In this document: piece by piece, positions 9,469 to 18,253 of the stretch
Numbering within the stretch: position 1 is the first letter of the stretch
How the letters are laid out: each line of letters begins with the position of its first letter
Source of the DNA: Rhizobium brockwellii
GTDB taxonomy: Bacteria; Pseudomonadota; Alphaproteobacteria; Rhizobiales; Rhizobiaceae
Direction of reading: 5' to 3'
Assembly: GCF_000769405.2 (NCBI RefSeq)
Contig: NZ_CP053439.1
Coordinates: 372,001-436,000 of the forward strand
DNA length: 64,000 bases
Position numbers and translations under genes: made by a program
The notes under the pieces: model-generated
What the model saw: the letters and a program-made list of their open reading frames with translations, nothing else
What the model was told of the DNA's origin: nothing
Database searches by the model: none

Positions 9469-10220
9469 GCGTCAATCTCCAACGCCAGTATGCGATCAAG
9501 CTCGTGGGCGGCGTCCCTGTCCAGCACAATGGTCGTATGGGCATGGCGTGCGAGCGCGGAGCCGGGAACGGCATCTGTTATTGGCCCTGCAAGGCTTGCC
9601 GCAACCGCGCTGGCCTTCTCGATGCCGGTCGCCAGAACAACGATTCTCCGCGATTCTAGAATAGTGCCGATTCCCATCGTGATGGCATGCGTGGGTTGGC
9701 GTGAGCCCGGTGCGAAATAGCGCGCATTAGCTTCCATCGTCGAAGCTGTCAGCGCAACCCGCCGGGTGCGGGTGTCATGCGGGGATCCTGGTTCGTTAAA
9801 GCCGATGTGGGCGTTGCGGCCAAGGCCGAGAAACATCAGGTCGATGCCTCCACGCGCTGCAATCTGCGTTTCGTAGCGCGTGGCCTCCGCGCTCGCATCC
9901 GCAGCTGAACCGTCCGGAATATGGATATTTCTCTGCATGAAATCGATGTGCCGGAACAGGTTTTCACGCATGTAGAAGGCATAGGATGCAGTGTCGGTGC
10001 CTGGAATCCCAAGATACTCATCAAGATTGAAGGCGTGGGCACGATTGTAGCAACCACAGCCGTTTCGAAAGTCCTCAATCAGACGAGCGTACACCCCAAG
10101 CGGCGTCGCTCCCGTCGGCAAGCCGAGCGCGCAGTCCGGCTTTTCTTCGACTTGCCGAAGGAGAATTTCCGCGACGATGGCAGAGGCTTCGTCGACTGTA
10201 TCCTTGACGATGATTTCCAT
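9465..10220 (-). CDS. nagB: Glucosamine-6-phosphate deaminase
   Basis: NagB converts glucosamine-6-phosphate to fructose-6-phosphate and ammonia in the cytosol. The 251-residue product carries LGLPTGATPLGVYARLI (phosphate binding), FNLDEYLGIPGTDTASYAFY (catalytic aspartate region), FLGLGRNAHIGFNEPGS and a C-terminal PGSALARHAHTTIVLD. The ATG at 10220 is preferred (GGAAAAACC before it). A TTG at 10235 in frame overlaps the upstream ATPase stop as TTGA and could also serve. It sits between the transporter ATPase and the ROK kinase, so it gives the last step of an amino-sugar route into glycolysis. No GlcNAc-6-P deacetylase (NagA), which would supply its substrate, is visible in the cluster. Confidence 0.92.
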   Translation of the reverse strand: MEIIVKDTVDEASAIVAEILLRQVEEKPDCALGLPTGATPLGVYARLIEDFRNGCGCYNRAHAFNLDEYLGIPGTDTASYAFYMRENLFRHIDFMQRNIHIPDGSAADASAEATRYETQIAARGGIDLMFLGLGRNAHIGFNEPGSPHDTRTRRVALTASTMEANARYFAPGSRQPTHAITMGIGTILESRRIVVLATGIEKASAVAASLAGPITDAVPGSALARHAHTTIVLDRDAAHELDRILALEIDA

Positions 10221-10231
10221 GGTTTTTCCGT

Positions 10232-11332
10232 TCAATTCAGGCGTTGTCCAGTCGCGGCGTCGAAAAGGGACGCTTTCTCGGCCGCTATCTGTACCTTGAT
10301 CGTCTGCCCAGGGGCGGTGCTCCCGGTTTCCAGCCTGGCTGTCGCCGTCTGTCCGTTGATCGATAAAGTGACGTTGTCCTCAGGGCCTGTCGACTCGACC
10401 AGGTCGACGATGGCGTCATGACCCTCCTCATCGTGACGGGCCAACTTTATGTGTTCCGGCCGCACACCAAGAATGACGTCTCCCGAAATGCCTTCGGAAA
10501 GTCCTGGGAGTGGAAGAGGCAGTTTCCAATCCTTTCCATCCGTGAAGATCACTGCGGTCCCATCCATAACAAGGCGGCCGCTGATAAACTGCATGGACGG
10601 CGAGCCGACGAACCGGGCCACAAAGGTGTTGGCCGGTTTGTGATAGATCTCATAGGGCGAGCCGACCTGCTGAATATCGCCCTTGTTCATCACGACAATT
10701 CTGGTCGCTAGGGTCATGGCCTCGATCTGGTCGTGGGTCACATAAACCATTGTCTTTCCGACGCGCTCGTGCAGTCTCTTGATCTCGGCGCGTGTCTCGA
10801 CACGCAACGTCGCATCGAGATTCGACAGCGGCTCGTCAAAGAGGAAAATCTTCGGGTCGCGCACAAGAGCCCGTCCGATGGCAACACGCTGGCGCTGGCC
10901 ACCCGAAAGCTCGCGCGGCTTCCGCTCGAGAAGCGGTTCAATTTGCAAGAGGCGTGCGACCTCCGACACCCTTTGCGAAATTGTCTCACGCGAGAGTTTG
11001 CGCATCCGGAGCGGAAAGCCGATGTTCTGCGCAACCGTCATGTTCGGGTAGAGCGCATAGGATTGGAACACCATTGCGACATCGCGCTCCCGTGTCGGGA
11101 TGTGTGTCACTGGTCGACCCTCGATCACGATTTCTCCAGAGTCGATCGAATGCAGACCCGCGATCGCATGCAGCAGGGTGGATTTGCCGCAGCCGGAGGG
11201 GCCGAGAAGGACGACGAACTCGCCTTCATCGACCTCGACATCAATCCCTTTCAGCACCGAGATCGGGCCATAGGATTTTGTGATTTTCCGTAGGGAAAGC
11301 GACTGCTTGTTGGCCTGGATCATGCCGGTCAT
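10232..11332 (-). CDS. Sugar ABC transporter ATP-binding protein (MalK/UgpC type)
   Basis: The 366-residue ATPase has Walker A GPSGCGKST, Q-loop MVFQSYALYPNMT, signature LSGGQRQRVAIGRAL, Walker B IFLFDEPLSNLDA and switch H in VYVTHDQIEAM. A C-terminal TOBE regulatory region follows (VILGVRPEHIKLARHDEEG). Start 11332 (MTGMIQ) is chosen because it overlaps the upstream permease stop as ATGA. The open frame extends 37 codons further up but only through the permease gene. It energises import by the two permeases and binding protein encoded just upstream. Confidence 0.93.
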   Translation of the reverse strand: MTGMIQANKQSLSLRKITKSYGPISVLKGIDVEVDEGEFVVLLGPSGCGKSTLLHAIAGLHSIDSGEIVIEGRPVTHIPTRERDVAMVFQSYALYPNMTVAQNIGFPLRMRKLSRETISQRVSEVARLLQIEPLLERKPRELSGGQRQRVAIGRALVRDPKIFLFDEPLSNLDATLRVETRAEIKRLHERVGKTMVYVTHDQIEAMTLATRIVVMNKGDIQQVGSPYEIYHKPANTFVARFVGSPSMQFISGRLVMDGTAVIFTDGKDWKLPLPLPGLSEGISGDVILGVRPEHIKLARHDEEGHDAIVDLVESTGPEDNVTLSINGQTATARLETGSTAPGQTIKVQIAAEKASLFDAATGQRLN

Positions 11333-12141
11333 CCTTTTATACTTCCGAGTGACATGCCACGTACGACCTGGCCTTGAACCAACATGCCGAGAACGAGCAT
11401 CGGCAGCATGACAAGCGTTGCGGCTGCCGTCAGCGGTCCCCACTGCACCCCCTGAAAAGTCAGGAACGACGTGATACTGACGGGCAGTGTCTGGGTGTCC
11501 CGCCCGGTCAGGACGAGGGCGATGAAGAACTCATTCCAGGTAAACAGCACACACAGGATCATCGTCGCGACGATTCCGCCCTTGGCAACCGGCAGGAACA
11601 CGTTCCAGAAGATCGTCAGTTCGCGTGCGCCGTCGACTTTTGCCGCGTCGCGCAGCTCCTTCGGTATGTCCTCGAAGAAGGTGATGAGCAGCGATATGGC
11701 AAAGGGCACATTGATGAAGGCGTAGACCGCAATGATCACCCAGTGATTGTTGAGCAATTTCAACTGCGCGGCCAGAAAATACGTGGGAATGATGAAGATC
11801 AGGGGTGGTGCTATCCTGAGGCTCAGCACGAACTTTTCATTGCTGCGGCGCACCGGTTCTTCCTGTGCCACGAGCCCATAGGCGACAAGCGCACCGATCG
11901 CCACCGATATAGCGCTTGCCGTAATGGAGATAAGGACGCTGTTCATGAAGGCGCGAATGAAGACGCCATTGTTGAGAACGCGCTGGTAGTTCTCCCAGGT
12001 CGGTTCGAAGAACCAAACCGGTGGGATCGCAAAGGCATCCTTTGTCGTCTTTACCGATGTGACTACCACCCAGTAGAGCGGAAACAGCACGACCACGATG
12101 AGGACGAGGACGGCGATATAGAAGGCCATTTTGCGCATCAC
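11329..12141 (-). CDS. Carbohydrate ABC transporter permease (MalG type)
   Basis: The 270-residue inner-membrane protein has six predicted helices. It has an N-terminal hydrophobic segment (FYIAVLVLIVVVLFPLYWVVVTS) and the EAA loop ELRDAAKVDGARELTIFWNVFLP that contacts the ATPase. It overlaps both neighbours by 4 bases, as expected in a tightly coupled transporter operon. The substrate is inferred from the enclosing nanE-nagB-nanK cluster to be an amino sugar or a conjugate of one. Confidence 0.92.
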   Translation of the reverse strand: MMRKMAFYIAVLVLIVVVLFPLYWVVVTSVKTTKDAFAIPPVWFFEPTWENYQRVLNNGVFIRAFMNSVLISITASAISVAIGALVAYGLVAQEEPVRRSNEKFVLSLRIAPPLIFIIPTYFLAAQLKLLNNHWVIIAVYAFINVPFAISLLITFFEDIPKELRDAAKVDGARELTIFWNVFLPVAKGGIVATMILCVLFTWNEFFIALVLTGRDTQTLPVSITSFLTFQGVQWGPLTAAATLVMLPMLVLGMLVQGQVVRGMSLGSIKG

Positions 12142-13010
12142 GCGGCTCCCCGTGCTTGAGCCTTGAAGGCCAGGTTGTACAGCAACAGCAGCGCGACATT
12201 GGTGAAGATCGTCAACACCATGGCAATGGTCAGGGCGTAGGAAATGTCGAAATTGGTGAATGCCGAAATATAGCCGTAGAGATTGAGTGTTTCCGTCGAT
12301 AGCGCTGGCCCGCCGCGGGTCATGATGTAGAAGATGTCAAAGGTCTTCACACTGTCGATGGCGCGGATCAGGGCGACGACAAGAAGCGCACGGTGAAGCG
12401 CTGGCAAGGTGATGTGCCAGAGAACCTGCCACTCCCGAGCGCCGTCGACACGCGCGGCGTTTTGCGGATCGCCCGGCAGCGCTTCCAGTGACGCCATCGT
12501 CAAGAGCACGACAAAGGGTGTCCATTGCCAGATGTCGGCAATCATCACTGAGAACAGGGCGACGTTTGGATTGCCAAGCCAGTCGACCGGACCGAGATGA
12601 AGCTGGGACAGGAGGTAGTTCGCCATACCGCTCGACGGGTCGAACATGAAACGCCATGTCAGCCCGACGACGATGGGCGTCATGACGATGGGCACGAGCA
12701 TGATAGCTCGCGCAATCCTCTTGCCATGGAATTCCCGGTCGAGCAGCAAGGCGACGAAAAGGCCGATGATCAGTTCGATGGTCGTGGCCAGCACTGTGAA
12801 GAGGACCGTGCGCCAGAGAGCATTGAGGCCGCGCGGGTCGAGCAGAAGCCGCAAGTAGTTGTCCAGCCCGATGAACTGTTCCTGCCCTGGCCGCATCAGA
12901 CTGATATTGTGCAATGTCAGCCACACGACATAGATCGTGATGACCACCGAGACCGCGCCGAAAAAGGCAATCACCGGCTGATAGAAAAGCTTTGTCGCGT
13001 CGTTGAGCAT
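12138..13010 (-). CDS. Carbohydrate ABC transporter permease (MalF type)
   Basis: The 290-residue inner-membrane protein has an N-terminal helix (VIAFFGAVSVVITIYVVWLTL) and the EAA-type loop ALPGDPQNAARVDGAREWQVLWHITLP. It pairs with the MalG-type permease, whose start it overlaps by 4 bases. It lies 53 bases after the binding-protein gene, where the usual drop in expression from binding protein to permease would fall. Confidence 0.92.
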   Translation of the reverse strand: MLNDATKLFYQPVIAFFGAVSVVITIYVVWLTLHNISLMRPGQEQFIGLDNYLRLLLDPRGLNALWRTVLFTVLATTIELIIGLFVALLLDREFHGKRIARAIMLVPIVMTPIVVGLTWRFMFDPSSGMANYLLSQLHLGPVDWLGNPNVALFSVMIADIWQWTPFVVLLTMASLEALPGDPQNAARVDGAREWQVLWHITLPALHRALLVVALIRAIDSVKTFDIFYIMTRGGPALSTETLNLYGYISAFTNFDISYALTIAMVLTIFTNVALLLLYNLAFKAQARGAA

Positions 13011-13063
13011 AATGATCCCCGCAGTGTAGCCACGTCCGGAAATCCGGACGTGGCGCCCGTTTA

Positions 13064-14353
13064 TTAGCGGGCGACTGCTGCGTCGTTGGCCGTGTTGGCT
13101 TCCGCCAGTGCGTCCTTTGCCGAAGCGGTGCCGGCGAGCGCCTTGGATACGGCGATACCAGCATTGTTGATGATTTCGTTCGCAGCAGTGACAGTCGGCA
13201 AATATTGCGGATTGCCCTGGTTGATCGAAGCCAGCATCGCTTCCTTGAAGGCTCCGTAGCGCTTGTTGAATTCATCCGAATTCAACGCAGCTTCAGACGT
13301 CACACCAGAGTTGGGCGCGATGCTAAACGACTTGATTTGCTGCTCCTTCGCCGTTGCCCATGACACAAATAGCCATGCCGCTTCTTTCTGGGCGGAGGCC
13401 GACGTGATATAAAGGCTGTGCACAGCGAGGGACGATGAGCCACCCTTCAATGCGTCGGTCTGTTTGGGAACCGGCACGTAGCCAACCTTGCCGACCACTG
13501 ACGACACAGCCGGGTCCTCGTTGAATGCTCCGTTGACCGTTGCATCCATTGTCATGCCGGCCTTGCCCTGCTGGAAGAGAACGTGGTTTTCTTCCCAACC
13601 GAAATTGGCAGCACCGACGGGACCGTAGTCGCGTAGGACTTTTGCAAAAGCATCGAGCGAGGCGGCGGCCTCTGGCGTTCCAAGGGCCGATTTTCCATCC
13701 TTGGTGAGGAATTCGCCGCCGTAACCCCACAGCCAGCCCGCCCAGACATAGACGTTCTGGATACCTTGGGCGCCACGCATGGTAATGCCTGCGATCTCGC
13801 CGTTGGACTTTTCCTTGATGGTCTTAGCGGCGCTGGTAACCTCGTCAAAAGTCTTCGGCGGGGTGAGACCGTATTGCTCGAACAGATCCTTGCGATACAT
13901 CAGGAACGTGCTCTCGCCGTAAACCGGCAGGCCGTAGAGTTTGCCGTCGACAATATTCGTGTTGAGGTAGCCGGGCACGAAATCGGCGCGGTCGAGATAT
14001 TTGGGCAGCTTTTTCGTCAGATCGTCGAGTGGATCGATATATCCGGCCTTAACGAAGCCCGGAATATAGATGATGTTGTTCTGGACGACGTCGTAGCGGC
14101 CAGAGCCGGAGGAGAACTCCAGGAGCATCTTGGCGGTGATGTCGGATTCCGGGATGACCTCGAGTTCCACCTCGATGCCGGTTTCCTTGGTGAACTCTGG
14201 TAACAGCTTCTGGATGCCGTCGGTGGTCGGGTGGCCTTCCATCAGAACCGCAATATGCGTTCCCGCATAGGGCTGATCGGCGTCAGCCATTGCCGGCAAG
14301 GCCGAAGAGGTCGCAAGTGCAAGCGTGAGTGCAAGTAGTTGGCGTCGTTTCAT
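13064..14353 (-). CDS. Extracellular sugar-binding protein of the ABC transporter (family 1)
   Basis: The 429-residue product has a Sec signal peptide (basic MKRRQ, a hydrophobic core LLALTLALATSSAL, and an AMADA-type cleavage site). Next are the features of family 1 solute-binding proteins: IAVLMEGHPTTDGIQKLLPEF, TGIEVELEVIP, and YGLPVYGESTFLMYRKDLFEQYGL. It delivers the substrate to the adjacent permeases in the periplasm. The gene follows the oxidoreductase gene with a 60-base gap holding a GGGGAATGAC-type ribosome site. Confidence 0.92.
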   Translation of the reverse strand: MKRRQLLALTLALATSSALPAMADADQPYAGTHIAVLMEGHPTTDGIQKLLPEFTKETGIEVELEVIPESDITAKMLLEFSSGSGRYDVVQNNIIYIPGFVKAGYIDPLDDLTKKLPKYLDRADFVPGYLNTNIVDGKLYGLPVYGESTFLMYRKDLFEQYGLTPPKTFDEVTSAAKTIKEKSNGEIAGITMRGAQGIQNVYVWAGWLWGYGGEFLTKDGKSALGTPEAAASLDAFAKVLRDYGPVGAANFGWEENHVLFQQGKAGMTMDATVNGAFNEDPAVSSVVGKVGYVPVPKQTDALKGGSSSLAVHSLYITSASAQKEAAWLFVSWATAKEQQIKSFSIAPNSGVTSEAALNSDEFNKRYGAFKEAMLASINQGNPQYLPTVTAANEIINNAGIAVSKALAGTASAKDALAEANTANDAAVAR

Positions 14354-14413
14354 GTCATTCCCCTTTTTTTGAACTGTCCATGCGTTGCGTTGAATTGCTT
14401 GATCGATGATGCG

Positions 14414-15427
14414 CTAGAGTCTCTCCACCTCGCCGCTTTCCGCCGATCGGATGAGGGCTCGGGTCAATTCCAACGAGCGAATGGCTTCTTCACCGCTGGC
14501 CACCTGAGAGGGGCCGCCGTCGAGCCATTCGAGAACGCTGGCAAGCTGGAGCTTGAGGTCGCCGCCAACCCGATTTTCGACGATCGGCCAATGCTGGGTG
14601 TCGATCTCGCGCGATGTCTGATTGTCTGCGAAATAAAGGCCGCTATCGCCGCACTGCACTTCGAATGAACCTTCGGTGCCGATGAGTTCCAGGCGTGCGT
14701 CGATCATGTGGCGAGCGCCGGCAGGCAATGACCAGGCGCTTTCAAACGTCACGACGGTCCCGCCCGAGAAGCGTACGACCGCCGCGATCGTATCCTGCGT
14801 GCCAAGCGATCCGAGGAGAATGTCAGTCTGCTGGGCGTAGACGGAAACTGGGGTCTGACCCTCGAGCATCCAAAGCACCATGTCGACATCATGCACTGTG
14901 ACATGCAGTGCGAGCGGCAAGGTGCCGCCGTAACGCTTGGGGCCTTCGGTTCGGGCGCTGTTGCGGCGGGCATAGATGTGAATAGGCGTGCCGATCTTAC
15001 CCGACGTAATCAGTTCGCGCGCCTTGTAGTAGCGTGGGTCGAACCGAAGCAGATAGCCGACCCCGAGCTTAACGCCCGCCGCCTTGCATGCAGCGACGAT
15101 CTTGGCTGCATCATCCATGGTCGAGGCAATTGGTTTTTCAACGAAGAGATTTATACCTTTAGCCGCAATGGCGAGCGCCGGATCGAGATGAAGGTGATCG
15201 GGCGTGCAGATACTGACCAGATCAAGCTCTTCGGCAGCCAGCAGTTCCAGATGGGAGCTGTAGGCTTTGACGTTGCCGCGCAACTGACCTGCCAGCGCAG
15301 CGGCGCGTCCGATGTCGCTATCGACGACGGCGACGAGTTCAGCGCGGGGTTCGTTTGCGAAAATCGAAGCATGCATCGAACCCATGAAGCCGGCTCCGAT
15401 CACGGCAACGCGAAATTTCCTTGTCAT
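14414..15427 (-). CDS. Gfo/Idh/MocA family oxidoreductase
   Basis: The 337-residue product has an N-terminal Rossmann NAD(P) motif (VAVIGAGFMGSMHASIF), the family signature VEKPIASTMDDAAKI, and the C-terminal alpha/beta domain (SVYAQQTDILLGSLGTQDTIAAVVRFSGG) with the H-x2-H-D element HVTVHDVDMVLWML. It oxidises or reduces a sugar or sugar derivative; which one is unknown. It overlaps nanE by 4 bases. Gfo/Idh enzymes of the YjhC/NanOx kind convert 2,7-anhydro-sialic acid, so an accessory step in using a modified sialic acid or amino sugar is one possibility. That is inference from context only. Confidence 0.88.
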   Translation of the reverse strand: MTRKFRVAVIGAGFMGSMHASIFANEPRAELVAVVDSDIGRAAALAGQLRGNVKAYSSHLELLAAEELDLVSICTPDHLHLDPALAIAAKGINLFVEKPIASTMDDAAKIVAACKAAGVKLGVGYLLRFDPRYYKARELITSGKIGTPIHIYARRNSARTEGPKRYGGTLPLALHVTVHDVDMVLWMLEGQTPVSVYAQQTDILLGSLGTQDTIAAVVRFSGGTVVTFESAWSLPAGARHMIDARLELIGTEGSFEVQCGDSGLYFADNQTSREIDTQHWPIVENRVGGDLKLQLASVLEWLDGGPSQVASGEEAIRSLELTRALIRSAESGEVERL

Positions 15428-16125
15428 CTGCTTTCTCCATTGAATTCAGGCGTTGTGCGCGCACCGGCCACAGCATCCGCAAACCGCCGCGTGATCACAT
15501 CCGGACGGGTGATGGCAGAACCGACCACGACAAACGCTGCGCCATATTCGATGGCTCTGCGTGCATCGGTGGGTTCCCAGATGCGGCCCTCGGCCACAAA
15601 CGGGATGCCCGCGCGGAAAAGATCTTCCATCAGCTTAAAATCCGGCGCCTCGGTCTGTGGCGAATAGGGCGTGTATCCAGACAGGGTCGTGCCCGCGAAG
15701 TCGGCACCTGCGGCAACCGCCGCCCGCCCTTCGTCCAAGGTGCTGATATCGGCCATGGCGATTCGGCCCGCCTGATGCACCGCCTCGACAAGGGCAGCGA
15801 CGCTGCAGGGTCTTGGTCTCGCTGTGGCGTCAAACGCCACAATGTCTGCGCCCGCCTCGCAAAGCTGGCGAACGTCTTCCAGCGTCGGTGTGATGTAAAT
15901 CTCTGAATCCGGATGCTCGATCTTGGTAATGCCGATGACGGGGACGCTGACGGCATTTCGCACGGCGGACACATTTGCGACGCCCTCGATACGAACCGCC
16001 TTCGCGCCGCCCAATACCGCCGCCTTGGCAAGTGCCACAATGTGATCTGTCGGCTGCAAGGGGCTGCCGTCAGCCGCTTGACAGGAAACGGCAAGTGTTC
16101 CGCGCAAGGCTTCAAGGATGCTCAA
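15424..16125 (-). CDS. nanE: N-acetylmannosamine-6-phosphate 2-epimerase
   Basis: NanE interconverts ManNAc-6-P and GlcNAc-6-P. The 233-residue TIM-barrel protein shows LAVSCQAADGSPL, GGAKAVRIEGVANVSAVR, VPVIGITK (catalytic lysine region), ADIVAFDATARPRP and DFAGTTLSGYTPYS, all typical of the family. The start is a TTG at 16125 with GAAGGG 9 bases upstream. No ATG lies in the conserved N-terminal part, and the length fits. The downstream Gfo/Idh gene starts inside its stop codon. The 139 bases upstream separate it from the RpiR regulator and contain a candidate operator. Confidence 0.9.
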   Translation of the reverse strand: MSILEALRGTLAVSCQAADGSPLQPTDHIVALAKAAVLGGAKAVRIEGVANVSAVRNAVSVPVIGITKIEHPDSEIYITPTLEDVRQLCEAGADIVAFDATARPRPCSVAALVEAVHQAGRIAMADISTLDEGRAAVAAGADFAGTTLSGYTPYSPQTEAPDFKLMEDLFRAGIPFVAEGRIWEPTDARRAIEYGAAFVVVGSAITRPDVITRRFADAVAGARTTPEFNGESR

Positions 16126-16264
16126 GTTCCAATACCCTTCGTCTCAAATTCGAGGTCACGGTATCATAGTGAAATAAACCGTCAAGAAATTACTTATGAT
16201 GAAAATTTCCGCCAAACCGTAAGAGCAAAAAAACAACTCGGCGAAAAGGGCGTTCGCAGGGGTC
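16126..16264 (-). promoter_or_regulatory. Gap between the RpiR gene and nanE with a GAAAATTTC box
   Basis: This AT-rich gap sits inside the run of minus-strand genes and is the likely internal promoter and control point for nanE onward. GAAAATTTC at 16201-16209 is a near-perfect palindrome, and nearby GAAAT repeats (16171, 16186) may form part of the same operator. The regulator encoded just upstream is RpiR-type, so autoregulation and control of nanE from here is plausible. The same 9-base box occurs upstream of dppA. Confidence 0.45.
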
Positions 16265-17104
16265 TTAAACGTTACGGTCGGTAACGCTTTGGGCGGTGTC
16301 GAGAATGGTAATAAGGCGGTCCGGCTCAGCCATCGTCATATAGGACGCCAGAGCATCGACAATCAGTAACTGGCTGATCTTTGAGGGAAAGGCGCCCCCC
16401 GTAAGCGGGGTCTCCGGCCAGGATGCCAACAGCACATGCGTGCATGTGGCTGCCAGCGGGCTTTTCGATCGATTGGTGATCCCGATCACGCGTGCGCCCC
16501 TCGCATGCGCAAGCTCGGCAATCTTGACCGTATCGAGGGTCGAGCCCGAACTTGAAATCAGGAAATAGACATCAGCGGGATTTGAGGTGGCAGCAGCCAT
16601 CGTTGCCAGATGCGCGTCGCGGGCGATGTGGGAATGCACACCCAGGCGTGCGAGCTTGTATTCCAGATATTGCGCTGTGATCGCCGAAGCGGCGACGCCA
16701 AAAATCTCGATATGTTTTGCCTGCAGCAATTCCTGGGCAACGGCTTGTATTATCCTACGGTCGAGCAGCCGCTCGGTTTCATCGAGGGCCGTTCTTGCGG
16801 TCTCCACAAGGTTCTGAACCGGATCTCCCGTTGATATCGGGACGCTGGTTTGGCTCTGTGTCGCCAACTCCTGCGCCAAAGCCAGCTTGAAATTCTGGAA
16901 TCCAGTGAATCCCAGTTCACGGCAGAACCGCATCACGCTGGCTTCCGAGGATTGCGCGTCTTCTGCAAGCTCAGTGATACTTTTGTAAAGTACCGCCTGC
17001 GGGTCTTCCAACGTGTAATCTGCGACACGCTGGAGCGCGCGCGTCATGTTCGGAGCGCGGGAGCGAATACTCGCAACGAGAGCCATATGCGGTGTCGGAT
17101 TCAC
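16265..17104 (-). CDS. RpiR/MurR family transcriptional regulator
   Basis: The 279-residue product has the N-terminal RpiR helix-turn-helix (ALQRVADYTLEDPQAVLYKSI, AEDAQSSEASVMRFCRELGFTGFQNFK) and a C-terminal SIS sugar-phosphate-binding domain (IEIFGVAASAITAQYLEYKLARLG, DVYFLISSSGSTLDTVKIAELA). It probably senses a phosphorylated amino sugar such as ManNAc-6-P or GlcNAc-6-P and controls the nan/nag transporter genes downstream. The start is a GTG at 17104 with AAGGA 6 bases before it. That ribosome site overlaps the stop of the acetyltransferase gene upstream, so the two genes are probably cotranscribed. Confidence 0.9.
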   Translation of the reverse strand: MNPTPHMALVASIRSRAPNMTRALQRVADYTLEDPQAVLYKSITELAEDAQSSEASVMRFCRELGFTGFQNFKLALAQELATQSQTSVPISTGDPVQNLVETARTALDETERLLDRRIIQAVAQELLQAKHIEIFGVAASAITAQYLEYKLARLGVHSHIARDAHLATMAAATSNPADVYFLISSSGSTLDTVKIAELAHARGARVIGITNRSKSPLAATCTHVLLASWPETPLTGGAFPSKISQLLIVDALASYMTMAEPDRLITILDTAQSVTDRNV

Positions 17105-17113
17105 GTGATGTCC

Positions 17114-18253
17114 TTAAAAATGTTCTCCGACCCAGGGGGGCGGGCCGGAAAATATGCGGTCGCATGCCATTACGCCATCACGATCACCGTTTATCCACCC
17201 CGCTCTTGCAAGAAAACTCGCGGAGCGAAAGCCGCTATAGAGTGTTGCAAGATGTTCACTTGCGATTTTCACGATGGGTGAGCCGGCTTCATGCGTTCGG
17301 CAATACGGTGTGCCGTTTGCGATGGAGAGCGATAGCGTCTCGACCTGATCGCCCTTCATTATCTCCAACGTGACCTGCTCGGTCACTGAGTTGTAGCCGC
17401 GTGCCAGAAGCGCGTCCCTTGCGGAAAGGACCCGCATTAGAAACTCCTCCTGATGGACGAGACGCCATCCCTTGTCCGGCATCGCGAAAACCAACTTGTC
17501 CTGCGCCGAACCGTGCCACCGCACCCGCGGGTATACGGTCGAGAATGTCCCCAAAAACCGCAATATGCACCGAGCCGCCCGTCCCGACAGCGCCGCCCAA
17601 TCCCGGATGATCATACATTCGGGATTGCTCGTATCGATGATCACATACGCAGCGTCCTCGTCGAAGACGTAAATGGATGTAGGGGGCTCCGGCCATGTCA
17701 AAAGAATGGACCATTGTGCCGCACTACGCTGCAGATTGCCTGCCTCCACCACGCATTGTCGCTCATGGATAGAGGCTAGGGTCGGCAGCGCGGCAGGCAG
17801 CGTCAACTGACGGCAATGGTACTTTTCCTTGATTTTATATAGCTCTGACGTTTCCGCTTCGTAGACAATTTCCGATCCGGCCAATTCATATCCGCCTCTT
17901 CGATAGACGGGGCGGGTTGATGCAAACAAGGTTGTCAGGAGGGCGCCCCTGCTGGCAGCGATCGCACCGGCGTCCTCCAGGATGGCATCTGCGAGGCCTA
18001 GGCCGCGATATTCGGGTAGAATGGCCACATGTGCAATGTTGCATGCTGGCACGGCTCTGCCACCGAACCAGTGCCCTGTGGCGATGAGAGCGAATACCGC
18101 CGCCGGCCTATCCTCATGGTCGGCGATATAGAAATTTTCGAGGCCCACCTTGCCCACATAGGCTTCAGTCTGTTGCACCGTAAACCCGAAGGACGTTGCG
18201 TAGGCCTTTTCGATGAAATCCGCATCTTGTGTTGCTGCAATACGTGATGTCAT
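17114..18253 (-). CDS. Eis-like GNAT acetyltransferase with C-terminal SCP2-like domain
   Basis: The 379-residue product has a GNAT fold in its N-terminal third, with the acetyl-CoA signature HVAILPEYRGLGLADAIL, then a second GNAT-like region and a C-terminal sterol-carrier-like region. This is the three-part plan of the Eis family, which is about 400 residues. Eis proteins acetylate amines, including aminoglycosides; the natural substrate here is unknown. The gene ends 9 bases before the RpiR start and leads the whole amino-sugar run, so acetylation of an amino sugar or an aminoglycoside-like compound is possible. It has AAGGCG ahead of its ATG. Confidence 0.8.
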   Translation of the reverse strand: MTSRIAATQDADFIEKAYATSFGFTVQQTEAYVGKVGLENFYIADHEDRPAAVFALIATGHWFGGRAVPACNIAHVAILPEYRGLGLADAILEDAGAIAASRGALLTTLFASTRPVYRRGGYELAGSEIVYEAETSELYKIKEKYHCRQLTLPAALPTLASIHERQCVVEAGNLQRSAAQWSILLTWPEPPTSIYVFDEDAAYVIIDTSNPECMIIRDWAALSGRAARCILRFLGTFSTVYPRVRWHGSAQDKLVFAMPDKGWRLVHQEEFLMRVLSARDALLARGYNSVTEQVTLEIMKGDQVETLSLSIANGTPYCRTHEAGSPIVKIASEHLATLYSGFRSASFLARAGWINGDRDGVMACDRIFSGPPPWVGEHF

